Assembly (NCBI GenBank): GCA_964496275.1
Contig: CAZBYL010000047.1
Span: forward strand, 1-17,896
Reading direction: 5' to 3'
DNA: 17,896 nt
Source: CAZBYL01 sp964496275
Lineage (GTDB): Bacteria > Synergistota > Synergistia > Synergistales > Synergistaceae
Shown: positions 7,057 to 15,429 of the stretch, piece after piece
Layout of the letters: each line of letters opens with the position of its first letter
Position numbering within the stretch: position 1 is the first letter of the stretch
Translations under genes and position numbers: made by a program
The notes under the pieces: model-generated
What the model saw: the letters and a program-made list of their open reading frames with translations, nothing else
Databases searched by the model: none
Told to the model about the DNA's origin: nothing

Positions 7057-7938
7057 ATGCCATCAAGGAGAGTTTGTTCAATTATATCCATTATTTGCGC
7101 CATGCTGCTGTCTCTGTCGTGTGCCGCCTATGCCTCGGAGTCCTCAGCGAATGCCCTGAAAAAATTATCTGAGGGTGAAAATGCGGCATCAAAAAATGAT
7201 TTTAAGACCGCAATGAAGTTATACGAAGATGCTGCCGCTCAGGGGAGTGCGGAGGCAATGTACCGAATCGGTATGATGCTGGAAAGCGGCGAGGGTGCGG
7301 GCAAGGACGATGCGGCCGCCGCAGAATGGTATAAGAAGGGCGCTGCGGGAGGTTCTTTTTCCGCTGCGGGGCGTCTCGGAATATTGATGTACGACGGCAG
7401 GGGTGTGCCGGAGAATAAGACGGAAGCTATTAAGATATTGCGGAATGCGTCAGATTTTGGGGACGGGGATGCGTCTCTCATGATTGCAATGCTCTCCTAT
7501 ATGGGAGAGACTCTGCCAAAGGATCTCAAGGCCGCGGCGAAATATTTTAGACGCGCTGCAAGCTGCGGCAGCGGTATGGCAATGTTCTATCTGGGAAATC
7601 TCTTTGATGAGGGCGGCTATTATAAAAAGGATATGGATGAAGCTATGAGGTGGTATCGTCTCGGCGCTGAAAACGGAAGCGATGACGCTATGACGGCAAT
7701 CGGAGTTTTGTATCATAACGGGAGCGGCGTGAAGACAGACTTTAAAGAGGCCGCCAAGTGGTATAAGAAAGCGGCGGACTTGGATAACACGACCGCGCTT
7801 TATAATCTTGCTCTGCTTTACGAAAACGGGCAGGGTGTGCCGAAGGATATGAAAGAGGCCGTTAGGCTCTATAAAAAGGCGGCGCAGCTCGGCGACGAAG
7901 ATGCGGCAAAAGAGCTTAAACGGCTGAAGGTTAAATAA
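7057..7938 (+). CDS. Secreted Sel1-repeat (TPR-like) protein
   Basis: This 293-aa exported protein has a signal peptide: basic MPSRR, hydrophobic core, probable signal peptidase I site after AYA near residue 27. The rest is about six to seven Sel1-like helical repeats, recognisable by A-x-x-WYKKAA-x-x-G units such as AAKWYKKAADLDN and AVRLYKKAAQLGDEDA, with YxxGxGVPKD turns. Sel1 repeats are protein-binding solenoids; no catalytic residues are seen. The ATG at 7057 is fixed by GGAGGT at 7045-7050 and by the signal peptide. An in-frame ATG at 6823 would bury the signal sequence. The C1-peptidase gene starts 12 bases after its stop, so the two probably form an operon. A scaffold, chaperone or regulator role for the peptidase is possible but unproven. 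Confidence 0.88.
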   Translation: MPSRRVCSIISIICAMLLSLSCAAYASESSANALKKLSEGENAASKNDFKTAMKLYEDAAAQGSAEAMYRIGMMLESGEGAGKDDAAAAEWYKKGAAGGSFSAAGRLGILMYDGRGVPENKTEAIKILRNASDFGDGDASLMIAMLSYMGETLPKDLKAAAKYFRRAASCGSGMAMFYLGNLFDEGGYYKKDMDEAMRWYRLGAENGSDDAMTAIGVLYHNGSGVKTDFKEAAKWYKKAADLDNTTALYNLALLYENGQGVPKDMKEAVRLYKKAAQLGDEDAAKELKRLKVK

Positions 7939-7950
7939 GGGGTGAATCGG

Positions 7951-9393
7951 ATGAACAGTAGAATTAAGAATCTCACTCTCTGTATTCTTGCGGCGGTTAT
8001 GCTGGCGGGAGCCTCGGCTCCTGTACTTGCGGCTTCCGCTTCGGATAATACATATTACGATTTGAGGCCGCGTCTGCCTAAAGTAAGAGATCAGGCGGAG
8101 TTCGGAATATGCTGGGCCTTCGGGATAACCGCCGCCATGGAATCGAACCTTATCCAGAAAGGGCTTGCGTCTCCCGAGATTGACCTTTCGGAATATTATC
8201 TTGCGTACTACACATTCAACGACGAGTCACCTGCACTCTATTCGTTTGAATCGCCGACAAAGAGCGGCTTTGACACGTCTGCAAACGAATGGCAGTCAAC
8301 GGGCATAATCGTGCGCGGCACAGGTCCCGTGCTTGAATCCCGCGCACCGTATCCGAAATCGAAGAAGAGCGCGAAAATTCCGGCAGCCGCGCCTCGTGAC
8401 TACAAGCTCAAAAACATTCTCTATATGGGCGAGTCGGAGTCTATAAATCCTCCGATAAAGGGCGACAGGATTGCCACGGTCAAGGCGCTTCTCATGAAAT
8501 ATGGCGCGGTGAGTGTTTCTTTGTATGTCCCCGACCCGAAAAACGACAACGAGGGCGCCATAGAGGCCTATATGAGCAAAGCCAACGGCTACTACAGCGG
8601 TTTTGTGTCCGAGGGGGCGGAAGGCAGTTCAAAAGTGAGAGATCCCAACCATATTGTCGCCGTGGTAGGCTGGGATGATAAGTTCAGCCGCGATAAATTC
8701 GGCGGAGGGCTTCACAAGGAGCTGAAGCCGAGGTCGGATGGCGCATGGATAGTCAGAAACAGTTGGGGAGAGGACTTCGGAGATAAGGGATATTTTTACG
8801 TATCATACGAAGAGGGGACTCTTACCGACGGTATCGCATACGACATGGTTCCCGCTGAACCGGACGAAACTATATACCAGTATAACAAGCTCGGCGTTGC
8901 GGACTTTATGAACGGCGACTGGATTCCCGTGCAGGAAAAAGATGTGAAAAAGACGGCTGCGGCATGGTGCGCCAATATGTATACTGCAAAGCGCACGGAA
9001 AATATTGTCGCGGCTGCGTTCTACACCGTGGCGCGCAATACGGTCTGCGAAGTATCCGTCTATACCGGCTGCAATGCCGGTGCTCCGACAAGCGGCAAAA
9101 AATCAGTCTCTTATAAAACGACAATAGAAGCCCCCGGATACTGCACTATAGACCTTCCCTCTCCCGCAAGCGTCTCCGAAGGAGAGAAGTTTTCTGTCGT
9201 TATAAAAGTCACCTCGCCGAACTACGCATTCCCGATACCTGTTGGGTGCAGGCTTCCTGATGTAAGGCTCTACGATAAATCCAGAGCCAACCCCGGCGAA
9301 AGTTTTATCTCAGCCACGGGGAAATATTGGACGGATACGACTGATATTTCACCGACTGCCAATGTCTGCTTAAAGGCGTTCGGAAAGAAGTAA
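7951..9393 (+). CDS. Secreted C1 (papain-family) cysteine peptidase with lectin-like C-terminal domain
   Basis: This 480-aa protein has a cleavable signal peptide (residues 1 to about 28, ending PVLAA). The papain domain runs from about residue 36 to 300. It has oxyanion glutamine Q48, nucleophile C54 in GICWAFG, catalytic H234 in DPNHIVAVVGWDD, and N270 in WIVRNSWGEDFG. The Q-x5-C spacing matches papain. There is no obvious propeptide of normal length before the catalytic domain. Residues about 310-480 form a beta-rich module resembling the lectin-like domain attached to C1 peptidases in clostridia and Synergistota (from memory), presumably for surface or substrate binding. The ATG at 7951 follows AAGGGGTG; a GTG at 7942 in the same frame overlaps that site and is rejected. 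Likely role: extracellular proteolysis feeding amino-acid fermentation. A terminator follows. Confidence 0.92.
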   Translation: MNSRIKNLTLCILAAVMLAGASAPVLAASASDNTYYDLRPRLPKVRDQAEFGICWAFGITAAMESNLIQKGLASPEIDLSEYYLAYYTFNDESPALYSFESPTKSGFDTSANEWQSTGIIVRGTGPVLESRAPYPKSKKSAKIPAAAPRDYKLKNILYMGESESINPPIKGDRIATVKALLMKYGAVSVSLYVPDPKNDNEGAIEAYMSKANGYYSGFVSEGAEGSSKVRDPNHIVAVVGWDDKFSRDKFGGGLHKELKPRSDGAWIVRNSWGEDFGDKGYFYVSYEEGTLTDGIAYDMVPAEPDETIYQYNKLGVADFMNGDWIPVQEKDVKKTAAAWCANMYTAKRTENIVAAAFYTVARNTVCEVSVYTGCNAGAPTSGKKSVSYKTTIEAPGYCTIDLPSPASVSEGEKFSVVIKVTSPNYAFPIPVGCRLPDVRLYDKSRANPGESFISATGKYWTDTTDISPTANVCLKAFGKK

Positions 9394-9440
9394 TTCATCC
9401 AAAGTATTACTTGCTTGACAATTGCACACGATTTGACACA

Positions 9441-9484
9441 AAAAGCGCTGAACCGAGTATTGACTGAGGTTCGGCGCTTTTTTA
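9441..9484 (+). terminator. Rho-independent terminator after the C1 peptidase
   Basis: AAAAGCGCTGAACC (9441-9454) pairs with GGTTCGGCGCTTTT (9468-9481), 14 base pairs with one G-T wobble, and ends in a run of seven Ts. Confidence 0.9.
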
Positions 9485-9563
9485 CAGCGAAAAGTTCGCC
9501 CTATTCTTTGCGTGTGCTTCTTCCCCGTTCCATCTCCTTCCCTGCGGAAGAGACTCTTTTTGA

Positions 9564-9571
9564 TATATAAT
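9564..9571 (+). promoter_or_regulatory. Putative -10 element of rmuC
   Basis: TATAAT at 9566-9571, about 28 bases before the start codon, preceded by TG two bases further up (extended -10 if the overlapping TATATA at 9564 is used). No clear -35. Confidence 0.5.
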
Positions 9572-9584
9572 GTATGTGAAATTT

Positions 9585-9590
9585 AGGAGG
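9585..9590 (+). promoter_or_regulatory. Ribosome binding site that decides the rmuC start
   Basis: AGGAGG ends at 9590, so the first in-frame GTG (9590-9592) overlaps it and cannot be the start. The TTG at 9599 has an ideal 8-base spacing. Confidence 0.85.
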
Positions 9591-9598
9591 TGTGCGAT

Positions 9599-10936
9599 TT
9601 GCATTTGATAATAGGACTTGGAATCGCGGTGCTTTTGATAACGGCATATATTATTTCCACCGTGTCAAAGCTGAAGGAGAACAGCGCCGCAATGGAGCAG
9701 GCAGCGCGCGAGCTTATCGTTCGGTTGCAAAGTGTTGAGGGACGGCTTGATGAAACAGAGCGCGCAGTCAACGAAAATTTTATCTCCATGAGAAAAGAGC
9801 AGAGGGAGGATTCCCGTGCGGGACGTGAGGAGCAGACAAAGGGAATAGCCTCCTTCGGTGATGCTCAGGCAAAGCGCATAAAGGAGATAGGTGATTTGCA
9901 GAGGGAGAGTATGCAGGCTTTTTCCATGCAGCTTACCAACATGAGCCGTCTTAATGAGGAGAAGCTCGAAGCTATGCGCGCAACCGTAGAGACAAAATTG
10001 CAGGAGCTTTATAAGAGTAACGAAGAGAAGCTTGAGAAGATGCGCGTTACTGTTGATGAAAAGCTGCACGAGACTTTGGAAAAACGTCTCGGCGAGGCTT
10101 TTGCCACGGTTTCCGACCGTTTGGAACAGGTGCATAAGGGACTTGGAGAGATGAAGGCTCTTACCTCCGATGTGGGTGACCTTAAGAAAGTTCTTTCAAA
10201 TGTAAAGGTCCGCGGCATGTGGGGTGAGATGCAGCTTCGCACAATTTTGGAGCAGATTTTGACGCCGGAGCAGTATTCGGAGAATGTGGCAGTGCGCCCA
10301 AACAGCGGAGAACGAGTGGAGTTTGCGATATCGCTTCCGGGAGCGGGAGATGACAACCGCCCCGTGTGGCTGCCCATAGATTCTAAATTTCCTTTGGAAG
10401 ATTATCAGCGCCTAATGTCTGCCTCCGAGGAAGGCGACCTGTCTGTGATAGCCGACGTGAGAAAAGCCCTTCGTACGAGAGTTCTCGATGAGGCTAAGGC
10501 AATTCGCGATAAGTATTTGGAGCCGCCCCATACCACAGATTTCGGAATATTATATCTGCCGGTTGAGGGGCTGTATGCGGAGGTTCTGCGCATAGACGGT
10601 CTGTGCGAGACTTTGGCACGAGATTTTCGTGTCGTGCCTGCCGGTCCCACTACGTTTACCGCACTTTTGAACAGTTTGCAGATGGGGTTCCGCACACTTG
10701 CCATAGAGAAGCGTTCAAGCGAGGTTTGGGTGCTGCTCGGAAAGGTTAAGACCGAGTTTGACAAGTTCGGAACCGTGCTTGAAAAGACAAAGCTAAAGAT
10801 AGAACAGGCGGGAAAAGAGCTTGACAACGCGGGGCAGAGAAGCCGTGCCATCAGCAGAGCGCTGCGCGGCGTTGAAGCCGTGCCTTCCGACGCAGAAGCT
10901 TCTATTATTTCAATAGATACATCCGAAGAAGAGTAG
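9599..10936 (+). CDS. rmuC: RmuC-family protein (DNA recombination-limiting nuclease-like)
   Basis: This 445-aa protein matches the RmuC layout. An N-terminal membrane anchor (IIGLGIAVLLITAYIIS, about residues 3-20) is followed by a long coiled coil rich in E, K, Q and R (about 25-190), and then the RmuC domain. Conserved RmuC-domain segments are VRGMWGEMQLRTILEQ, PIDSKFPLEDYQRL and DFGILYLPVEGLYAEVLR. RmuC limits inversions at short inverted repeats in E. coli; the biochemical activity is predicted to be a restriction-like nuclease. It starts with TTG, set by the AGGAGG 8 bases upstream. It has its own -10 and is separated from the next gene by an apparent promoter, so it is probably monocistronic. 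Confidence 0.93.
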   Translation: MHLIIGLGIAVLLITAYIISTVSKLKENSAAMEQAARELIVRLQSVEGRLDETERAVNENFISMRKEQREDSRAGREEQTKGIASFGDAQAKRIKEIGDLQRESMQAFSMQLTNMSRLNEEKLEAMRATVETKLQELYKSNEEKLEKMRVTVDEKLHETLEKRLGEAFATVSDRLEQVHKGLGEMKALTSDVGDLKKVLSNVKVRGMWGEMQLRTILEQILTPEQYSENVAVRPNSGERVEFAISLPGAGDDNRPVWLPIDSKFPLEDYQRLMSASEEGDLSVIADVRKALRTRVLDEAKAIRDKYLEPPHTTDFGILYLPVEGLYAEVLRIDGLCETLARDFRVVPAGPTTFTALLNSLQMGFRTLAIEKRSSEVWVLLGKVKTEFDKFGTVLEKTKLKIEQAGKELDNAGQRSRAISRALRGVEAVPSDAEASIISIDTSEEE

Positions 10937-10957
10937 TTATTTTATTAACAATTGGAT

Positions 10958-10963
10958 TATAAT
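10958..10963 (+). promoter_or_regulatory. Putative -10 element of the dipeptidase gene
   Basis: A perfect TATAAT lies 53 bases before the ATG in an AT-rich gap. No convincing -35 at 16-18 bases. Confidence 0.5.
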
Positions 10964-11016
10964 GTGAGTGTACAGAGGCCATATTTGGCAAATTTATGAG
11001 GTAAGGTGGTACTTCC

Positions 11017-12402
11017 ATGAATCAGAAAATGCACAGCATCGTTGACTCTAACTTTGACAGCCTGTTGTCCGATCTGAGAGAATCTGTCTCGCACGCCAGC
11101 GTGCTCGATGAATCAGCAATGACAGAGGAACACCCCTTCGGTAAGAACATGACGGAGGTTTTGGAGCACTTTCTCGGGTGCGCCGAGAAGCTCGGATTCA
11201 GAACCGAAAATATAAGAAATAAGTCGGGATATGCCGAGATCGGTGCGGGAGATAAGCTTGTCGGGGTTTTGGCACATCTTGATGTGGTTCCCGAGGGAGA
11301 GCATGCGGCTTGGATTGTGCACCCCTTCAGCGCAGATGTTGTAGACGGTAAGGTTTACGGGCGCGGCACGGTGGATGATAAAGGGCCGGCTTTCGCGGCG
11401 CTCTATGCCGCCAAGGCTCTTGCCGATGCGAAAGAGCTTGATTGCAGGGTCAGACTGATAGTCGGAGTCGATGAAGAGAGCGGAAGCCGTTGTATTCAGG
11501 ACTACCTTACAACGGAGGAGATCCCCGAATGCAGTTTTTCGCCCGATGCCAGTTTCCCTCTGATAAATGCTGAGAAGGGAATTATGAGGGTTGCCCTTTC
11601 AAAGGCGTTTAAGGATTCCGACGCCCCCGCAAAATTGATTTCTATGAGCGCAGGAACGAGGTTTAATGTTGTTCCCGATAAGGCGGAAGCCGTTTTTGAT
11701 GGAATTTTGAACATCAATTCCATTCACACTCTGCTTCAATCCGAGGGAATTAACGTGTCTTCCGATTCTGTCAGAACAACCGTAAAGGCAAAGGGTGTGA
11801 GCGCCCATGCTATGAATCCGGAGTTCGGAATCAACGCCGCTGTGCGCCTGATGGAAGCCCTGGCTGCCGCGGGGTGCGGCGAGCCCGAGGCTGCCGAATA
11901 TCTTGCCGCGTTCGCAAAAGCCGCATCGGATACACGCGGGTCCGGGCTTGGTATAGATTGTTTTGATGATGTTTCAGGACCGCTCACCTGCAATGCCGGA
12001 ATAGTACGGTATGAGAATAATGTGCTGAGCGTCTCTTTCGATATCAGGTATCCCGTTACGGTTTCGCAGGAGAGTGTGTATGAAAAACTTGCTCTGTCCG
12101 CAAAGAAACTGGGAGCCGAGTGTGAGCTTCTGGGAGGGGCAAAGCCGCTTTTTGTTGAGCCGGATACGCCACTTATCAAGAAGCTTCTGGAAGCATACAA
12201 GAACGTAACGGGGGAGGATGCCGAGCCAAGGAGCACGGGCGGCGGCACTTATTGCCGTAATCTGTCAAACTCCGTGTCTTTCGGCCCCAACTTCCCGGGT
12301 ACTGTGGATCTCGACCACCAGCCGAATGAGTTTATCAGTTTGGATGATTTAAGAAAGATAACTCATATCTATGCGGAAGCGCTTTATTTGCTGGCTGATT
12401 AG
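11017..12402 (+). CDS. M20-family dipeptidase, PepV/Sapep-like
   Basis: This 461-aa cytoplasmic metallopeptidase is of normal PepV length. Zinc ligands and catalytic residues are recognisable: H87 and D89 (LAHLDVVPEG), D120 (GRGTVDDKGP), E153/E154 (VDEESGS), D177 (FSPDASFP) and H434 near the C-terminus (DLDHQPNEF). The lid domain carries SMSAGTRFNVVPDKAEA and the AKGVSAHAMNPE motif. It cleaves dipeptides, some with unusual N-terminal residues; exact specificity cannot be read. The ATG at 11017 is placed by AAGGTGG at 11003-11009. It fits downstream of secreted endopeptidases as the last step of peptide use, although it is not in their operon. No signal peptide. Confidence 0.92.
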   Translation: MNQKMHSIVDSNFDSLLSDLRESVSHASVLDESAMTEEHPFGKNMTEVLEHFLGCAEKLGFRTENIRNKSGYAEIGAGDKLVGVLAHLDVVPEGEHAAWIVHPFSADVVDGKVYGRGTVDDKGPAFAALYAAKALADAKELDCRVRLIVGVDEESGSRCIQDYLTTEEIPECSFSPDASFPLINAEKGIMRVALSKAFKDSDAPAKLISMSAGTRFNVVPDKAEAVFDGILNINSIHTLLQSEGINVSSDSVRTTVKAKGVSAHAMNPEFGINAAVRLMEALAAAGCGEPEAAEYLAAFAKAASDTRGSGLGIDCFDDVSGPLTCNAGIVRYENNVLSVSFDIRYPVTVSQESVYEKLALSAKKLGAECELLGGAKPLFVEPDTPLIKKLLEAYKNVTGEDAEPRSTGGGTYCRNLSNSVSFGPNFPGTVDLDHQPNEFISLDDLRKITHIYAEALYLLAD

Positions 12403-12424
12403 CGTCCGTTGATTTTCTGCGAAT

Positions 12425-12462
12425 AAACAAAGAGCCCCCCGAAAACGGAGGGCTCTTTGTTT
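12425..12462. terminator. Bidirectional terminator between dipeptidase and serpin genes
   Basis: AAACAAAGAGCCC (12425-12437) pairs perfectly with GGGCTCTTTGTTT (12450-12462), with an inner CCG-AAAA-CGG tetraloop stem. The A and T runs serve both converging genes. Confidence 0.9.
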
Positions 12463-12469
12463 TGGCTCT

Positions 12470-14002
12470 TTATTTCGGGGTTGAGTATCTTCCGATAAAG
12501 ATTATCGCCTTGCTTGTGTTGTCTCTTATTACGTAGATGAAGGGGCGGTCTGCCGTGAATTCTATTGCCGGTATCTGCGGCTCAAGTGATGTTTTCATCA
12601 TGATAACAGCCGTTGCCGCTGCTGCCTCCGTGCCCTCTTCGCCCACTTCGACAAAAGTCTTGTGTATTACGTCGCTTATTCTCATATTGTGTTTTCCGTT
12701 CATTGCGGAAAAGTCTGCCGATGCTGCGAACGCCGAGGGCATTCCCATTTTTTTCAGAACGTTGTTGAGTTCAAAGGTCTGTTCCGTCTTAAACTTAGGA
12801 ACGGAAATTTTTACCCTTTTCATTTCCATAGAAGCGGCTATCCTGCCGAATTCTTCCGCCGTGAGCTTCTTTTCTGTTTCCGCAATGTCCCTGCCCTTTT
12901 CGGGAAGGAGAATGATCATTGAGAATCGTCCGTTTTTATACGGAAGCTCCGCCGCTTCAAGTCCGTCCCTTTTTGTGTATTTGACGGTGTCTCCGGTTCT
13001 TGACATCATCATAACCGTCGCTGATTTTCCCTGAGTCACCCAGAATGGCATATCGTGCGTGTTTCGTGCCTCAAACTGTTCCGCCCAGTCTGATTTGAAA
13101 TATATTGCGTTTGTGATAACCATAGGCGTGCTTTTTGTGAGCGCTCCGTCGCTGATTATATTCTTAATTTTCCCCTGAGTGTGTCTTGATACCCAATCGT
13201 TGATAGTCTTTGCTGCGGACGAGGGATTTACCGCGTAGTTCAGAGGAGTAAGCCCCGCTCCGTAGTTTGTTCTCACTGTCTGCACAAATTCCGGCAGAAG
13301 TTTTTCCTGTTTTGCGGGCCATATTGCGTTTGCCGCGTTTACGTTGGCGATATCTTTAGGAATTGAATTCAGCGAGTTGATGAGCGCCGCCATGTTTTGA
13401 TGTATGTCAGGCGACAGGTAGAGTGTTCTCGCCATTTCCTGCTCCGTGATGCCTCTTGCTCCCGCGTATGTCATAGCGAGCGCGGATGATATGCTGTATG
13501 GGGAGAGGAAGAGGTTGCCTTTGCTTTCCGCAAGGTTTTTGTATATGTCAAATGTGAATGAGTTTATAGATTCCGCGGCTCTCAGAGTTATGCTGCGTTC
13601 GCGTGCGCTCGGCTTATCTGCCGTGCCGCCGAGTCCCGCAGCCGCCGCGCAGTTTTCTATGTCGCTGCGCAGCTTGAAGTAGTCGTAGCCCTTTTTTTCA
13701 AGCTCCGTTCTAAAACCGTTGGCAAGCTGTCTTAAACTTGAAAGTTCGTCTTTGCCGAGCTTTGTGACGTCCGATTCTGCGCGGTTCAGAGCGACAACAA
13801 TCATGTCCGCAACTTGGCTTGCGGTGTAGGCGCTTTTGCCGGGGGAGACTTTTTCGAGTATGAGCCCCTTGTTGCTCAGTATTTCAAGCGAGTGGTATGT
13901 CCAGTGGTAAGGGGGTATCAGGTCAGGCGTTTGAGCCGTTGCCGGTATCGATGCGGTAAAGAGTGAAAGTACCGCGACAAGCATCAGTAGTTTTTTCATC
14001 AT
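12470..14002 (-). CDS. Secreted serpin with N-terminal SLH-like segment
   Basis: This 510-aa protein has a signal peptide (MMKKLLMLVAVLSLFTAS..., cleavage near ATAQ, residue 24). Residues about 30-105 resemble an S-layer-homology unit (PPYHWTYHSLEILSNKGLI... then YTASQVADMIVVALNRAE) plus a short helix, seen in surface proteins of Synergistota. The serpin fold runs from about 140 to 510 with NLFLSPYSISSALAMTYAGARG, the NAIYFKSDWAEQF breach region and the C-terminal DRPFIYVIRD-IFIGRY strands. The hinge EEGTEAAAATAV (455-466) is the small-residue type of inhibitory serpins. By standard spacing P1-P1' is T471-S472, with K470 next to it. The start is fixed by AGGAGG at 14015-14010. It would act at the cell surface on serine or cysteine peptidases. 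The target is unknown. Confidence 0.93.
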   Translation of the reverse strand: MMKKLLMLVAVLSLFTASIPATAQTPDLIPPYHWTYHSLEILSNKGLILEKVSPGKSAYTASQVADMIVVALNRAESDVTKLGKDELSSLRQLANGFRTELEKKGYDYFKLRSDIENCAAAAGLGGTADKPSARERSITLRAAESINSFTFDIYKNLAESKGNLFLSPYSISSALAMTYAGARGITEQEMARTLYLSPDIHQNMAALINSLNSIPKDIANVNAANAIWPAKQEKLLPEFVQTVRTNYGAGLTPLNYAVNPSSAAKTINDWVSRHTQGKIKNIISDGALTKSTPMVITNAIYFKSDWAEQFEARNTHDMPFWVTQGKSATVMMMSRTGDTVKYTKRDGLEAAELPYKNGRFSMIILLPEKGRDIAETEKKLTAEEFGRIAASMEMKRVKISVPKFKTEQTFELNNVLKKMGMPSAFAASADFSAMNGKHNMRISDVIHKTFVEVGEEGTEAAAATAVIMMKTSLEPQIPAIEFTADRPFIYVIRDNTSKAIIFIGRYSTPK

Positions 14003-14153
14003 GCAGTGACCTCCTGTTTATTCGTTTACATCAGACATTATATATTTGCTCCTGTTATATTTCTTTGGTATTCATGCCTATTGTGACCTTCATCAATTAC
14101 CTTGATAGGTGTTAAAATGGTTGTGCAGAATGAGTTTATAGGGAGGAATTTAT

Positions 14154-14999
14154 ATGCCTGCAATGATTGTTGACCCCTCAAAATGTACCAAGTGCGGAGT
14201 CTGTTTGAAGGCCTGCCCATCAGGAATAGTTTCTTTCGGAGATACGGGACTTCCCGAAATGGATGTACGTCTTGCTTCAAACTGTATAGAGTGCGGACAT
14301 TGCGCACTTTTTTGCCCCGCTTCGGCAAACAGTCTCTCATTTTTGAGCGCGGAAAAAATGGTTCCCGCAAATACGCTTGAAATGCCTTCGGAGCGCGCAG
14401 CTCTGAATCTTATTAAAACTAGGCGCAGTATCCGCCGCTTTAAAGATGAATCTGTGCCCAAAGACGTCATTGCCGAAATTTTTGAAGCTGTCAGGATGGC
14501 GCCAACAGCGTCTAACTCTCAGCCTGTCCGCTGGATCGTAGCTCACGACAGCTCTTTGACCAAGGAAATAGTGAATCTTATCCTCTGCTGGATGCGCGAA
14601 GAAATTTTTAAGAATCCTACCTCGCCTGTGGCGCTTCTCGGTGCGCACATGATCGCAAAGGCCCGCGAGGGTGAGGACGGTCTTTTGCGCGGCGCGCCTC
14701 ATGCCGCAATCGCCGTAGTTCCCAAGAGCTACAGATGGCCCGAGGACGGCTCTATTGCCCTTACTTATTTTGAGCTTGCCGCTCACGGGATGGGCGTAGG
14801 CGCCTGCTGGGGCGGGTTTTTAACGATGGCGGTCAGGAAGTTCGCACCTCTGCGCGAATTTTTGGGAATCGGAGAGGACGAGCACATTTGCGGTGCTCAG
14901 ATGTTCGGCTATCCCGCTTTGGAGCCTGTAAGGCAGTTCCCGACCAGAAAAGCGCCGGACATTACATGGCTTGAGCCAAAGGCTGCCGAGAATGAATAA
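14154..14999 (+). CDS. Nitroreductase-family flavoprotein with N-terminal 2x[4Fe-4S] ferredoxin domain
   Basis: This 281-aa fusion opens with two complete 4Fe-4S motifs: C11, C14, C17, C21 and C44, C47, C50, C54. A nitroreductase fold follows from about residue 82 to 260. FMN-contact regions are KTRRSIRRF (88-96) and APTASNSQPVRW, with the later GMGVGACWGGF segment. Such ferredoxin-fused nitroreductases pass electrons from ferredoxin to FMN; the natural acceptor is not predictable. The ATG at 14154 follows GGGAGGAA at 14141-14148. Its last codons overlap the start of the thioesterase gene by 8 bases (ATGAATAA), so the cluster is translationally coupled. It diverges from the serpin gene across a 150-base intergenic region. 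Confidence 0.92.
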   Translation: MPAMIVDPSKCTKCGVCLKACPSGIVSFGDTGLPEMDVRLASNCIECGHCALFCPASANSLSFLSAEKMVPANTLEMPSERAALNLIKTRRSIRRFKDESVPKDVIAEIFEAVRMAPTASNSQPVRWIVAHDSSLTKEIVNLILCWMREEIFKNPTSPVALLGAHMIAKAREGEDGLLRGAPHAAIAVVPKSYRWPEDGSIALTYFELAAHGMGVGACWGGFLTMAVRKFAPLREFLGIGEDEHICGAQMFGYPALEPVRQFPTRKAPDITWLEPKAAENE

Positions 15000-15429
15000 G
15001 AATTATACACTTGCCACAACAATCAGAGTTCGCTACAGCGAGACTGACCAGATGGGCGTTGTGTACAACGCGAACTATCTGGATTGGTTTGAGATTGCAA
15101 GAACCGAACTGTGCCGTCTCTGGGGTACGCCGTACTCCAATTGGGAGGAACAGGGACTTTTGCTGCCCGTTGTGGAGGCTCACTGCCGCTATAAGCACCC
15201 GACACGCTATGATGAGCAGATACAGCTCTGGTGCAGGGTGTCAGAGGTAAAGATACACAGTGTTACATTTGAATACAGAGTAATGAGAAAATCGGACTAT
15301 AAGCTTCTCGCGGAAGGCTGGACAAAGCATGGCTGCACGGACAGAGAGGGGCATCTGTACCGCAAGGAGCACCCGTTTTATATCTGGATGCGGGACAGTG
15401 CCGCCGGGGCTGAACCTGCTGCCGAATGA
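14992..15429 (+). CDS. Hot-dog acyl-CoA thioesterase, YbgC/4HBT family
   Basis: This 145-aa single-domain thioesterase hydrolyses an acyl-CoA; its substrate cannot be told from sequence. The signature SETDQMGVVYNANYLDWFE near the N-terminus contains the catalytic aspartate D19, and IARTEL follows as usual. Length is typical for the family. The ATG at 14992 lies inside the last codons of the nitroreductase gene. It has no good ribosome binding site of its own, so it relies on coupling. A further upstream in-frame ATG at 14971 would add seven residues and is less likely. In proteobacteria YbgC is tied to the Tol-Pal locus, but no such genes are here. Its stop overlaps the pseudopilin ATG (ATGA). 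Confidence 0.9.
   Translation: MNKNYTLATTIRVRYSETDQMGVVYNANYLDWFEIARTELCRLWGTPYSNWEEQGLLLPVVEAHCRYKHPTRYDEQIQLWCRVSEVKIHSVTFEYRVMRKSDYKLLAEGWTKHGCTDREGHLYRKEHPFYIWMRDSAAGAEPAAE

Noticed and set aside
9590..9598. GTG at 9590 as the rmuC start
   Set aside because: It overlaps the AGGAGG ribosome binding site; TTG at 9599 has correct spacing.
12537..13034. Plus-strand open frame of 165 codons
   Set aside because: It lies fully antisense to the serpin core, whose conserved strands are intact.
14003..14153. Promoter hexamers between the serpin and nitroreductase genes (TTGATA at 14102, TAAAAT at 14113)
   Set aside because: The spacing between them is far too short for one promoter and no other pair fits, so I do not call a site, although divergent promoters must lie here.
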